From Chaetorhynchus papuensis (taxonomy: Eukaryota; Chordata; Aves; Passeriformes; Rhipiduridae), in the NCBI GenBank assembly GCA_013396525.1, contig VWYX01001272.1, positions 86,968 to 150,967 of the forward strand: 64,000 nt of DNA. The letters run 5' to 3'. Positions 53,601 through 64,000 of the stretch are shown here, piece after piece (the first letter of the stretch is position 1; every line of letters begins with the position of its first letter). Both the position numbers and the translations under genes were made by a program. Under the pieces are notes generated by a model. It was given only the letters and a program-made list of their open reading frames with translations, had not been told where the DNA came from and made no database searches.

Positions 53601-55999
53601 TTCCTGTGAAGTAACTACGCAAGGGTTTTTTTCTGGAAGTCAGAAAACCTTACCCCTCCTCAAATTCAGAGCAACCAAAAAACCAACCTGAGGCAAGAGA
53701 ATGAAAGTCAGTTAAATTAAATAACTCATACTGTCTTGCTTCTTGATTAAAAGTTCATTGGGCTCCCCACTGCCTTAAATTCTTACATTAACAAATAAGC
53801 CATACCTGATGTCCACTGGACAAAAATTGCATAAATGATAGAGTGTTTTCCCTTTCCAGTTTTGTGTATGTGTCATTTCCTTCTTTTCTCAGTTAATTTT
53901 GTTTCTCCTCTGTGGACACAGAACAAGATTGCCAAGGCCTGATCTTTAAATTGTCAGTGTTTTCTAAACAGGTTTAAAGAAATGGTATGTTACAGTAAAA
54001 TGGGAAGTGTGAAAAGATGTTTCTGTCATGTATATTTTCTGCTTATGCTTCAACTGAAGTGTCATATATCTAATCTTGTGGTTGAACCACATTTGTCTGG
54101 GTAAATGAGGGAAGAAAAAACAATCCCACCCAGGAAAGAAAACCAGCTGTCCAAGGATAACTACTGTGTGAAATTAAATGCCAGTGCTAATATGACAACC
54201 TCTGGAGGGAGATACAGAGTGGTTCTGCCACTTCTGCCGTCAGCTGCCCATTGGACTGGTTTAGCTTTAATGTGACATTGGAGCTCTGTTCTGAAGACAT
54301 AGGAAGAAGTCTGTCATGTGTAATAACACATGCATTTGAAGGAAAATATTTCTTTCTAATATGTGCCTGGAATTTATTTAGCTGGGAACAAAATAGTCCA
54401 TGGTTGGGAGCTGATGTAAAGCAAACCCATATGAGCATAGATTGATAAAGTGGCACTTTGAGACATATTCTGATATGTCAATATGTGTCTGCATTTAACT
54501 TAATACGGAGTTTTTCATCTCTCATGTAATCCCTGCATCCCTGCCCCAACACAGCAGCTTATTCCACAAGCAGAGTTATGGAGCTTTCTTTGCTACAAAA
54601 TGATGTCCTCACAAGCCCTGTTTTAAAGCTCCTGATCTTTGATAACTGAAAATATTTCTATATTGTCTGCCTTACCCAATGTCTGTTTCAACTGTACATT
54701 GACTTTCCTGCTGAATTTCAATATGAGAGTTGCTCATGTTGTGTTAAAGACAGAGGGGGATCCTCCAGATACAGTTTACTTGGGCATCCAGTCTGAAATT
54801 GGTTTCATAAAGCTGTTGCCTTCCTTTGTTGTTCTCAGGAGGTAGATTTCTTTTTTTATGGGGGTGGGAGGTGGGGAGGAGGGGAAAGACAGTGATATTT
54901 GTTTTCAACCAGCACTTCCTTGTTGCTTTTGGATTTGGAGGTTGGTTTGGTTTTGGTTGTTTTTTCTTAAGTAGAGAGTGTTTTCTCTGATATTTGGCCT
55001 AAAATTTTAGTACACCATTTAAATGTCCCTTCTCTCTCCTTCTCTTGCATCCTTGTCCATTATTTGTATGTGTACAGTAGCCTACTATAAAATTGAACAG
55101 TTTTTTTACAAGTAATAGCATTGATACAGTGTTTCCCCATAAGGATGTATAATGTTTATGAGGCAACATTTTTTAGGTGTGGGAGGTTACAAGTCCTTTA
55201 AAAATAAGCAGACAGTAAGTTTGCTTTCTGTTAACAACTCAGTATTTACTGCTAGCAGGTGCAAATATACTGCAGGTTGATGTGTGAAGGAGAATGTTTA
55301 AAAGGGAGAGCATTAATATGGAGCATAATGCAGAAAAGATAGACATAGAACATGCATTTTTGTGGTATGCTCTGTTCAATCACAGTATCTAAAATTTAGT
55401 GTATGTAATTTACTTTCAGGTTTAAGATTTTAGGATTGTAGTAGTAACCTATTATTTTTGCATAATTCTGTCAGCTATAGTTTTGTGTTGAATCTTGAGA
55501 AATAGATGAATATACGTGTATGTATATACATATATATAGACCTATAAATGTATAAAGGCTTGAGAGTGTATCAGAAGCAGCCCACTCTGCCAGGTCTTAT
55601 CTCTATATATTCCTTATAAAAGGATGTCTTAATTCGATAACTGTTGTGGACCTGTTGTACTTCAAGGGTGCAAAATGTTAAGCATATTTGATTTTTCATT
55701 TTCCTGGCTTTCTAAATATCAAGCATGGAAATTACTGTTGTTTTAATGGAGTATTTGCTAATACTAATATCTTTGGGGGTGTATGTGTATTTTGGAAGTT
55801 TAATTTTTGATACTCTCTTTTCTCCCAGAGTCATTATTGAACAAAAACAACAGAATTATTCAATCAGGGTATTTCCTCTGCATGTTACTGTCTATGCTAG
55901 GAATTATTTCTGCCTGTAGCACCTTGCTAATTTGGAATTAGTATGTTTATATGTTTTCCATAAATGCTCTTCTTTTATTTTAAAGATGACACGTGTTGA
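26616..55999 (+). CDS. UBE2W: UBE2W (ubiquitin-conjugating enzyme E2 W), complete coding span
   Basis: Six coding exons join to 456 bases, 151 residues plus TGA: 26616-26630, 44746-44837, 47807-47909, 50393-50548, 51667-51742 and 55986-55999. The protein reads MASMQKRLQKELLAFQNDPP... to ...WWYHDDTC, the length of human UBE2W. From memory, Phe for Leu in the ELLA-x-Q stretch, Asp for Asn after MTL, and Asp for Glu in FTGxN are the only differences. UBE2W is the E2 that transfers ubiquitin to the alpha-amino group of substrate N-termini and primes chains with ligases such as CHIP. The catalytic Cys91 is in NGHICLSIL (codon 50453-50455); HPH replaces the usual E2 HPN motif. The flexible C-terminus (WWYHDDTC) is typical of UBE2W. 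The frame is intact throughout. Confidence 0.98.
26726..26765 (+). repeat. (CG)n / (GCGGT)4 microsatellite
   Basis: A GCGTGCGTGCGCGCGCGCGC run passes directly into four copies of GCGGT (26746-26765), about 100 bases into UBE2W intron 1 within the CpG island. Confidence 0.85.
32401..32536 (+). repeat. Two-copy 68-bp tandem duplication
   Basis: TTCAAAAGGTATTCTGGAAT at 32401 recurs as TTCAAAAATTTATTCTGGAA at 32468. Both copies continue through CTGTKCRAGCCTTTSCAGTT and a GGGGTTTTTTT tract. The period is 68 bp with roughly 80% identity. Confidence 0.8.
39890..40315 (+). mobile_element. Old, diverged CR1 copy, sense
   Basis: CR1 order is preserved though diverged: GAGGGAAGTGATTCTTCCCC, CACATCTGGAGTGCTGTGTT, CTGCAGTACAGGACAGACAC, AGGGAGCTGGGTTTGTGCAG, AAGACAAAGGACAATAGATA, GTGAAACACTGGAATGCATT. 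The 3' terminus is not recognisable. Divergence is clearly greater than in the other CR1 copies here, so it is an old insertion. Confidence 0.78.
41562..42335 (-). mobile_element. CR1 retrotransposon with reverse-transcriptase fragment, internally deleted
   Basis: On the plus strand it begins TATAGAATGGTTTGGATTTG (CR1 3' end) for about 50-80 bases, then jumps directly to the ORF2 reverse-transcriptase region in antisense. The minus strand at 41998-41711 is open and contains SQHGFTKDKSCLTN and DKGRATDVIYLDF, the CR1 RT motifs. Further upstream ORF2-like sequence follows to about 42335. The several hundred bases normally lying between RT and the 3' end are missing. Confidence 0.8.
41711..41998 (-). 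pseudogene. CR1 ORF2 reverse-transcriptase fragment (dead)
   Basis: This 95-codon open stretch encodes a recognisable part of the CR1 reverse transcriptase: the RPVSLTS, QHGFTK and ATDVIYLDF motifs in order. It lacks the catalytic YVDD-type motif and the rest of ORF2. It is a relic inside the UBE2W intron and antisense to the gene. Confidence 0.8.
44746..44837 (+). CDS. UBE2W: UBE2W exon 2
   Basis: The acceptor TTTCTTTATAG ends at 44745 and donor GTAAGT starts at 44838. The 92-base exon encodes KRLQKELLAFQNDPPPGMTL and DEKSVQNSIT, ending with CA of a split Gln codon. It carries the N-terminal helix of the UBC fold. Confidence 0.97.
44838..47806 (+). other. UBE2W: UBE2W intron 2
   Basis: This is an AT-rich intron of about 3 kb. 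Its notable content is the perfect 24-bp inverted repeat at 47608-47674, about 130 bases before exon 3. An A/C-rich simple stretch lies near 46620-46670 and another near 47050-47100. No repeat family is recognised. Confidence 0.7.
47608..47674. repeat. Perfect 24-bp inverted repeat (hairpin) in UBE2W intron 2
   Basis: The left arm at 47608-47631 contains AAAGGTGGGCAACACATCAA. The right arm at 47651-47674 is its exact reverse complement over all 24 bases. The 19-base spacer is T10 followed by CAAATACAG. Seven further bases may pair outside (CACTGTG at 47583-47589 with CACAGTG at 47681-47687) across an asymmetric gap. Confidence 0.95.
47807..47909 (+). CDS. UBE2W: UBE2W exon 3
   Basis: The acceptor CTGTTCCTTAG ends at 47806 and donor GTAACT starts at 47910. 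The 103-base exon completes Gln36 and encodes WIVDMEGAPGTLYEGEKFQL and FKFSSRYPFDSPQ, the E2 beta-sheet region. It ends in phase 0. Confidence 0.97.
47910..50392 (+). other. UBE2W: UBE2W intron 3
   Basis: This is an AT-rich intron of about 2.5 kb. It holds a short (TG)n run at about 48884-48898. I see no other repeat, RNA gene or exon. Confidence 0.75.
48884..48898 (+). repeat. Short (TG)n microsatellite
   Basis: About seven uninterrupted TG dinucleotides lie within UBE2W intron 3. Confidence 0.8.
50393..50548 (+). CDS. UBE2W: UBE2W exon 4 (catalytic exon)
   Basis: The acceptor TTCTTTTTTTTAG ends at 50392 and donor GTATGG starts at 50549. The 156-base exon encodes 52 codons, VMFTGDNIPVHPHVYSNGHI to SSCKEK. 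It contains catalytic Cys91 (TGT at 50453-50455) and HPH in place of the common HPN motif. It is in phase 0 at both ends. Confidence 0.98.
50549..51666 (+). other. UBE2W: UBE2W intron 4
   Basis: This is an AT-rich intron of about 1.1 kb with long T-tracts around 51340-51475. Nothing else is recognisable. Confidence 0.8.
51667..51742 (+). CDS. UBE2W: UBE2W exon 5
   Basis: The acceptor CTTCTGTTGCAG ends at 51666 and donor GTAAGT starts at 51743. The 76-base exon encodes RRPPDNSFYVRTCNKNPKKT and KWWYH plus the first base of Asp. This is the UBE2W-specific C-terminal tail. Confidence 0.97.
51743..55985 (+). other. UBE2W: UBE2W intron 5
   Basis: This is an AT-rich intron of about 4.2 kb. It contains T-rich tracts near 52300-52400 and a TA-rich run near 55510-55550. 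I recognise no mobile element, RNA gene or further exon. Confidence 0.7.
55986..55999 (+). CDS. UBE2W: UBE2W terminal coding exon, last codons and stop
   Basis: The acceptor TTTTATTTTAAAG ends at 55985. ATGACACGTGTTGA completes Asp and encodes DTC followed by TGA at 55997-55999. The joined C-terminus WWYHDDTC matches UBE2W. Confidence 0.95.
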
Positions 56000-58900
56000 T
56001 GCCACCATTTTGTGATCCTCGTAGCAGAAGATAGTCCTACTGAGAAAATGAGCACTTTGATCATTCAGTCTTTGAACTTTAACCTTTGACTGGAAGTGAC
56101 CTATAGGCAATGAAGACTACTTCCTTTGACTGCATTTTTACTAGTGTGCATTCTGGGCGCATGTTGATCGCTGGTTCAGTCCATGCAACTGACATGCTTT
56201 TATTAGTCATACAGTATTAATGCAGGTGTCCAGAAATGTCAGAATAATTCCATTATTTTTATTTTAAGCTTTTGGAAGAATTCCAGGTCTTCATATATTG
56301 TGCAATAACACTGAGCTCCTTGGCGGTTTTGGTGCATCCATTGCCGGCAATGGACATTGTACCAGGGAAGGGTTTTGCTCCTGCCACAAAAAAGATTGAC
56401 GCATGACAGAGTTTATGAAAGTTTTGATTATATTTGGATTATAAGCAAGGGATTGACAATTACCTTAAATCCAGCCCATTCTTTTATATTTGGATTCTAT
56501 GCACTGTGACCACAAAACTAGCAGCATGAGTTAACATGCCTAGCTGAAGGACTGTAATAAGATCATTACGTATTTATTAAATTGTTTATCTGCTGTCAAA
56601 TTGTTTTGACATGGGTGGTTTTTCAAGTGACATTGGCAGAGAGGTACAATGTTATCCCTATGGTGAAATAAAACTACTTTTTGTATATAGTTATTCATAT
56701 CTCTGAAGCAAAGGTATGAGTAATTTAGGGTATGAGTGATTTAAACAAGAATTTATTTTGGAGATAGAGGATGGCAGTGATATAACTGAACTTGCTGCAG
56801 TCCGTAATTGGGCTTGTAATTTGTACTTTAGAGCTTTTTCCAAATAGATTGCACACTGTTATTTCCTGCTAGCCATCAGCATGAGCCCTACTGCCTACAC
56901 CAATATTTCATTTATTTATATGTTTGAAAGCAATCCATATAACATTTTTTGTTTGCATTCACTGTTTCTTTTGTGTTGTATGTCATGTTTGAATGTTACA
57001 AAACAATATTTTGATTGAAAAGCTTTGTCAGAAGATATTTTCATGTAAATTATTTCTTTATCTTGTAAGCATCATCTTGTCTTTTAATCCTGTATTATAA
57101 AAAGAAAAAAAAATACATTTTTGACAGAGGCTTAAAGTTTTCACAAAAAAAGTGTGGACCTTCTTATTTAAGTTTAGACTAAAGTATATTTTCTTAACTT
57201 GCTTGTCCCACGTAGCCATGCCAATTTTTCCAGGCTTTTCTTCACCAAAAAAAAAGGGGGAAAAGCCTAAAATCAGACATTTTTCTGTGGAGCAACATTT
57301 ATTGAAATGGTAGTTGTTCTCAGCACTCTGTAATGTTTTGATACTTCAATTAGGTTGTCTTTTTAGGAAGCACTTTTATAAACTTAATACCTTTACACAT
57401 ATGCAAAATTTCTATAATTTTTTTTTACTGTTGCCTTATTGTTGCACTCAAAAAAAAATTCAAGCAATTAATGCATGAATGTCTAAATCAAGTAACAGCT
57501 TGATGTAAAAACAAACAAAAGCAAAAAAAAAAAAATCCTAAACCCAATCAAGAACGAATAACTACAATAACAAACAGAAAATTGGCTGAAAAGACTGATT
57601 TTTTTTTTTTAATCTGCTGTATGATAACTGATGTTTTATAGCCTTGTACATACTTCTCTGTTACCTATTGTTTAAAACATTTTAAAAAAAGTATAGATGC
57701 TTAACTCAGGGTGGATAGAGTTTAGATGGATTTGCTTCAGAGAAGTATTTTGTACAGCATCAGAGCTGTAGATACTGGCAGTGAAGTGAGGCTACAATAT
57801 ACTTCAGGAACTGCTTGTTTTTTTCTACTGTACTGAAAATATCTCTTGGCCTTTAAAACTCAATGGTTAAATCTAGCTTTGGATATGAATTTGATGAGTG
57901 TATATATTTTCACAATGAGCCTTTGAAACATATAATTAATTTTCTTTTAAGAGACAAAAAAAAGTCATTTTAAACAAAGGATACTTATGCTCTAAACTTT
58001 TTGTTTAACAAAATCTTACTGTTGTGAGTTCATCAAACTGGTTATTTTTGGAAATGGTTCATATAAAAGAGCAGTGATCTGATACTTAATCTGTATAGTC
58101 TTGTTAACTGCTCTATATTAATTGAAACAATCGAGCAGTTAATGTATGAATGGTTCACATAATGGATCCTATCAAAATAGTCCACAGGAAAGAGACCTTA
58201 ACGTGACCAGGTAATGTCTGAAGAAATGGCTTAAGTGCATCTCAGATTCAGTTATCTTTTCATTCAGTGGCTTGTGAAACTCCAGTACATGGTTTCAGAG
58301 AAGCTTTAGGACGTACCATATGTATTTTGTTGAAGATGGGTGTTGTAGTGCAAAGCATTATACATTTTATTGACCTGTGCTATCATATGGACTATAGTGA
58401 AGTTAAATAACCAAATTTATGCTGCTCTTTAATAAACTCCCACCACCTATAATATACTTAGATCAAGAAAATGCAAGGTAGATTAGAAGAGAATGTACCT
58501 CAGGTCTTTTAGTTTACAGTAGAAATGCCTCGTTGGTTCTCTTGTAGATCTGTGGGTAAGTTCACCTATATAGAGAGGGCCAAGACAAAGCTTATATACC
58601 ACTCAAGCCCTCAAAATAATGCAACTATTCTGACAGTGCTATGATGTCCTGAAAAAGGGCTTGAATTAGAGGAAGGTGGTGCCATCCTTTCCCTAGGGTG
58701 ACCCTGTGTATGTAACTTCCTTTCACTTGGAATTTCTCACATGGAATGGTTACAGAATTGGCTTGAAACTATCTTGCTTTTATTTTGTGTCAATATTCAT
58801 GTTGTTAAACACTTTGTTTTGTGTTTAGTGTCTTTATACTATAACACAATAAATTCTTGTTTTAAAATAGATTACTACCCTTGAATGGAAATACGTGTGG

Positions 58901-59105
58901 ACCTTTTAATGGTGGAGTGCAGAAGCACAGTTCCTTTCATTCAGCCACTCTTGAGACAAAGCTGCCAGTAATTCTAAAGTGTTGTGATGCATATCGGAGG
59001 AGGAATTTGCATAGCAGCAAGGTGTTTCCTCTTCCTCCAGAGGGTATCTGTTGTAACAGCTGAAGGAAATAGCTTATTCAAAAAATAAAGATCACTAAGA
59101 TGTAA
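56000..59105 (+). other. UBE2W: UBE2W 3' UTR with several candidate poly(A) signals
   Basis: AATAAA hexamers at 56667-56672, 58849-58854 and 59084-59089 are the best candidates for alternative 3' ends. The sequence is AT-rich with no open frame of note. Long 3' UTRs are known for UBE2W in other vertebrates; which site is used here cannot be told from sequence. Confidence 0.5.
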
Positions 59106-62100
59106 TGCTTTCATTTCTCACAGATGATCAAATACTTCTTAATCATGTATTTTTTTGCCATTTGACAAGCACTTAAAATACTTAATGAGAAGTTTCAGGT
59201 GCAAGATTCTTGTTTGCCTGCATTGGTGGGAAGGGAGTTTCTATTATTTTGCCAGTGTATGTCAGGACTGTTTAATTAAATTTCTGCCTCATACCAATAA
59301 TTGCTTTCAGTTTTGTACAATTTTTTGATTCAAGAGATGATGTCCACTGCTTTGTGAAAGGCAAGGCACTGCATACCTAAACCATGTATTTTTATGAAAA
59401 ATTAAGTTTTTAAAATTAATATATTTTGTGTTGTGAAGATTATTCTGAATGTTTGATTTTTATTTACTACTTTTTTTTGAAAGTCTGACAACAACCTAGG
59501 ATGTGAACTATATTTAAAGGTATGATTTAAGGAGACCATAAAGTTTCCAGGTCAGTAATTAATGATGTTTTAAAAAGAAAGGGGAAAAAGCCCTAATTAA
59601 GCCCTAATTAAATTAAAATATTTGCAAAAGTGCAGCTATAGAATTCCAAGGTTTGGAGGAAGTCAGTATAGTTTTTGCCTCCTCTGGTAGAGCAGTTGAG
59701 CATTATGTTGTGTTTGTATGCTCACAAATCCTGATCATTCTGAAGAATAGGTTTGAATGAATTTTCTTTTAAAACCAGTTGCTTGTAATCCATATCACCC
59801 AATCCAATTTGGATTTGCTCTAATACACAGTGGTACCTGAATAGTTGGGTGTTGAACTGAATAAGGGGAATTAAGCTGTCTCAGTGATATTCCATCTTCA
59901 GCTGCAGTCACACAGCAGCATGGGAGGAGAGACTTTGGATTTGGTTTGTGTGCCATGTACTTGTTGGCCTGTTGTTTCTAGGACTAATAATAAATTTCCA
60001 AACCAGGAAAGGATTAGACCAGGACCTCCAAGCTTTAAAATACCTTTATAAAATTGGAAGAGTAGAAATATAATGAACCATCTTTTACTATAAAATATAA
60101 TTTAGAAATACAAATTTGAAAATACTTAGACTCTGTTTTTATTTCATTTTACTGATGATAGCAGTGTGGGAAAATCTGTTCCCTCGTCATTTCTTTTTCT
60201 TGCAGATTTTATGTACTTTTTAAAATAGTGTCAAAGGAGTTTTGATCAGCTGATTCAATGTAGCAAATTCTCTCTGGAGCTACTTAAAGTGGATTTTTTT
60301 AAAATTACACAGTAAGAGCATTTTAGTTACATTGTAGTTCCAAAGTAATTTCTATCCTGAAGTATCTAGGAAAAAGCTTGTAGGTTTCATTCAGATAATT
60401 ATTTTGTATTTAAAAACCAAAAATGAAATGCAAAATCAATTGACTGTGCAGTGTATATCAGTGTAGAGATTAGATTTATAAGCCTGTGTCCATAGTCTCT
60501 AATATAATACTTAGTAGGAGCTTTAATGTGTGAGTCGGTGGTAGTAGGTTAGATTGTATTTAACTCCCTCTACTTTACATACATCCTTTGTGCAGTGTAA
60601 TTTCGTCTTTTGAAGTGACGTTTTTCTCTTGACCTCTGCTGGTGAAGGAGCTGCTTGCAAGAGACTCTTCTGAATAGGAATCCAGTGAAGAATTGAAAAC
60701 CATAGTGATGGCCTCAAAGAAAGATGTTACAATCTGAAATCCTGTCACACTGACCTCAGTTCTTCCCTCATGCTGGCCTGTTTTTTGTTATTTAAAATCT
60801 CCACGAAAAGACCTTAAAACTTTTGCCTTCAGCAATTGGGAACCTGTTTTCTTCAAGCCCTTTGAAGTGCTTTGTGCCAAGTAGGTCAGGGTTAAATCTG
60901 TTCAGATGAGCATTCTGGGCCCTTTCTCTTCCCAGGACTACAATATTATCTGGATGCTGCTAATGCAGTTCTCCAGGGCATTTAATCCTTAAAGATAAAA
61001 GCAAGCATGGTTCCTGCTATTACCAGAGAAGGAGGAATTTGTACTCCTTCCTTTCCAGTCTAATGATTTACATTCCTACCTTGCATCCAACTTTATTCTT
61101 GAGTCTGCACTGAGATGATTTAACGTGGTAAACCAGTAGGAAACCAACTTAAGAAAAAGTGAAAATCTGTCTTCTCAATTAGCAAATTAGATCAACTTGA
61201 TACATAATCAATACTTTCAGAGCTAGTGCAAGAAATGGAAAGCATTGTGTAGCTGGGGTTTGGAAGGTGGGGGCTAAAATGTGATTTGTATCTTTAGAAT
61301 TTTCTGCATAATGTAATGTATTAGCAACCTTGTGTTATGCAGAAGCTGAGTTATGTGCTACGAGAAACCTGAGAGCTGGAGGTCTGGACTGCTTATAACA
61401 GTCTATGGCAGGGGACTCTCCTACCTTTTTTTGACTCTTATTTTCTAGTTAAAGAAATCTGAAGTTGTTTCAAAACCTTCAAGTGATCCGTTACCTCTCC
61501 ATTTAGATGCCTTGAATTTTAGTGCTCAGGAACAGGTTGACTTTTTGTGTTCTGTTCTGGTGTGGTTTTTTTGTTGTTGTTGTTTTTTTGTTTTGGTTGG
61601 TTTTTTTTAAGTATCAAGTCTGTAGTCATTGTTCTGTGAGGATATTTTTAGTTAACTTTTTATCAAATCAGTGTTGTGAAACCTTAAATATAGTTACAGA
61701 TGCAGTGAAGTTGTTCGGAAAATGCCAGGTATTTTCTGAAAGAAGACAATAATGTTAAAAATCAAATGATGTTGAGATTAGATAAAAAGCCAGATGTGTT
61801 TACAGTCATCTAACACAGAAAACACTTGTGTCCCAAGTCTGAGAGATCTCATTTGTCTATTGTATACTTCAAGAACAGGACTCTTGCACACTGGTAGGAG
61901 GTTTTCAAGACAAAACCACACTGATCACCATCTCATCCCTTCCTCTGAAGGTCTTGTTCAAGGAATGGATGAAACCTGGTGCTTTTGATCTGTATTTATT
62001 TGTGCTGGGTCAATGAAGAGTGTGTGACAGCTGTTACTCTGACTGGTGATGAAGTGTGAATAGCTCTTGAGTCTCTCATTCTCTAAACTGTCCATATGTT

Positions 62101-64000
62101 TGCAGAAAACATTGTTAGCTATGTTTCACATGCACAGAATAAAGTTCATCTTATCTACTTGATGTAGACAATTTATTGAAGATCAGAACTCTGGAAGATG
62201 CAGTATAGGATGTATATATAACGTAGTAAGCAAGTGACAAAGATAAGTCATCAAATCTCCAGATGACTTAGAGTATATCAAGCCTAAAGTCTTGATTTGC
62301 ATAAGGTTTTAAATTTGTGGGGTTCGAGGTGAGGGGAGAAATTGGGGGCATCATCTTGCACTGGTATCTTCTGTATCACACTTAGTTTCAGACTATAACT
62401 CTTTTAATCTCGGATATCTGTGTGTTGTCATCTGCCCCAAGCAGTAACTATGGTCTTAAGCATTATGCTGGAGTAGCAGGTGGCTTCATGTTCCTTAAAT
62501 AATAATAATCCAGACAGTCCTGTGTTGGGACTGATTTTTCAAAAGCTCCTTCAAACTGTGTTGACCAATACAATGGGGATACCATGTGGAGATAGGCTAT
62601 GCTCACAAAGTAGGGTGGGTGGGAGAACAACCAGTTCTTGAAGTTTTAAGTTTGATAGCATCCAGAAGAGTCTCTAAAAATCAGTGTCTGGTGGCATGGT
62701 GTTTTGGGTTTCCGTGGTTTTGGGATTTTGGGTGGGGGGTTGTTTTTTTGGTGGTGTTTTCTTGTGTTTTGTTTTTTTGGGTTTTTTTTAAGAGGATATC
62801 TGTAATTGCATCAATCTATAATTCTTATGTTACGAAGGTCTTCAAAACTGGGAAAGGGCAAATGCAATGCAACTATGGTCATGATGCAATTGAAGGATCA
62901 AGGTCCTGTATGAAAACCAGTAGCAGTTTGTTGAGATGTGCAGTATTAAGGAAAAGAGAAAGGGTAGCCCTCTCCATGAACTGGGGTAATAAGTTTCTTT
63001 TTGTCTTTGCAATAGTTTTTCCAGAAACCGTAATAACCTGGGCAAAGTAGATTTCATATTGTGCCTGACAAGAGATTTTGAAGTCTTGCAGGTGGAAAAT
63101 AGACTTAATGCAGTAGTTTGCTATGTGCTTTGTAATTCTGAAAATTTCTTCTGTTAGCTTCCTTTCTTTAATCTGTAGGAATAGACTAAATCATACCTAA
63201 GCACTACTTACGTCTTCCTGGTATCTTGGGTACTATTGGGGAATGCTGTATAGGAAAGCCTGTAGTTCTTTTCCCTTAAAGCTTCTCTGGATTGGTGTTA
63301 CACTCAATTAAATACATAACCTACTTCTATATGTTGCCCATCAGCTACTTTGTAAAGTTGAGGGTTTTTAAACTCATATCTGTGCAACTCTTTTTGAAAG
63401 TGAACATTATAAAGGCTTACCATTTGGGTATTGATATAAATTGTTATTTCATCCAGAAGGCAAGTTTCCTTTCATTAGTAACTGTAGCATGCAATATAGT
63501 ATGGCTTAGATCTTCCTGAATGATTTCTGAAATGTAAATCTATCTGAACATTTTATTCAGTATTGGATGTACCTGGGTAAGTATAACAAGAATTGTCTTG
63601 TGCCAGCCAGCTCAGTCTGGAGCATCCCTGCACACCAAGTTGGGTTTTCTTTGGAGTAAACCAAAGATCTAATTGGAAAATTTGTGCTGATCTCTGCATA
63701 AGTTGATTCCATACTGTTTTGTGGTGAGATGGTTTTCTGTGCATTTCAAGGCAGCTATTAATGTACCAGTGTTTGATTTTGAGAATGGGTCCTGTCACTA
63801 CTGAGAGTTTGTCACATGATAAAGCATTTACTTAATCCTTTCTCTCTTATATTTACAAAGTATTATGGCAGGATTTGGCCTCTGGAAAGGAATCCTGCTG
63901 CATGATCTGCACCAGAATGCTGCTTCTCTCTGTCATAGAGCTTTATTTCTTGGGTTTGGTCTCAACAGTAGTTTTATGTGTTGGTACATACTAAAGGTGG
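59106..64000. other. Downstream flank, no gene recognised
   Basis: About 4.9 kb of AT-rich DNA with G/T-rich simple stretches near 61560-61610 and 62700-62790. I see no CR1 end, LTR, exon or RNA gene. By synteny the next gene to the right should be STAU2 on the plus strand, but none of its exons is recognisable here. Confidence 0.55.

Noticed and set aside
62586..63050. A 154-codon plus-strand open frame
   Set aside because: It runs through a G/T-rich simple tract giving a Phe/Val/Trp-rich product; it looks like noncoding chance.
59106..64000. Search for STAU2 exons expected from synteny
   Set aside because: No double-stranded-RNA-binding motif coding or matching splice-bounded frame was seen. 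STAU2 probably starts beyond the window.

Overview
The window is vertebrate nuclear DNA, almost certainly from a bird. It is AT-rich with three sharp GC-rich CpG islands. It carries many copies of CR1, the dominant avian non-LTR retrotransposon, recognised by the 3' end (a run like ATTCTRTGATTCTGTG) and by internal consensus stretches, and at least one avian ERVL-type LTR. I cannot name the species. The gene order TMEM70 (minus), ELOC (plus), UBE2W (plus) matches the human 8q21 block STAU2-UBE2W-ELOC-TMEM70 read in the opposite direction.

Layout. Positions 1-2516 (minus strand) hold the 5' part of TMEM70: exon 1 in a CpG island, exon 2 at 1187-1298, and the start of the last exon at 1-84, which runs off the left edge. 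A CR1 copy at about 2690-3312 lies between the TMEM70 and ELOC promoters. ELOC has a noncoding first exon in a CpG island near 3400-3511. A small second exon (10774-10834) carries the start codon plus one base. Coding exons follow at 12302-12445 and 15476-15666 and give a complete 112-residue Elongin C. About 10 kb of intergenic sequence follows. UBE2W then begins in a third CpG island (ATG at 26616) and runs through six coding exons to a stop at 55999, giving a complete 151-residue protein. Its first intron is about 18 kb. Its 3' UTR probably runs to about 56.7, 58.9 or 59.1 kb. From about 59.1 kb to the end I see no gene. STAU2 would be expected just beyond the right edge.

Function. All three genes are housekeeping genes. 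TMEM70 assists mitochondrial ATP synthase assembly. ELOC is the adaptor of Elongin BC/cullin ubiquitin ligases and of the Elongin elongation factor. UBE2W is the E2 that attaches ubiquitin to protein N-termini. They are neighbours by conserved synteny; I see no sign of a shared pathway or operon-like arrangement.

Most of the window is intron or intergenic DNA. I found no CRISPR array, tRNA, rRNA or obviously novel gene system. The most unusual local signals are a perfect 24-bp inverted repeat in UBE2W intron 2, a CR1 copy lodged between the divergent TMEM70 and ELOC promoters, and a GC-rich minisatellite in the UBE2W promoter island.
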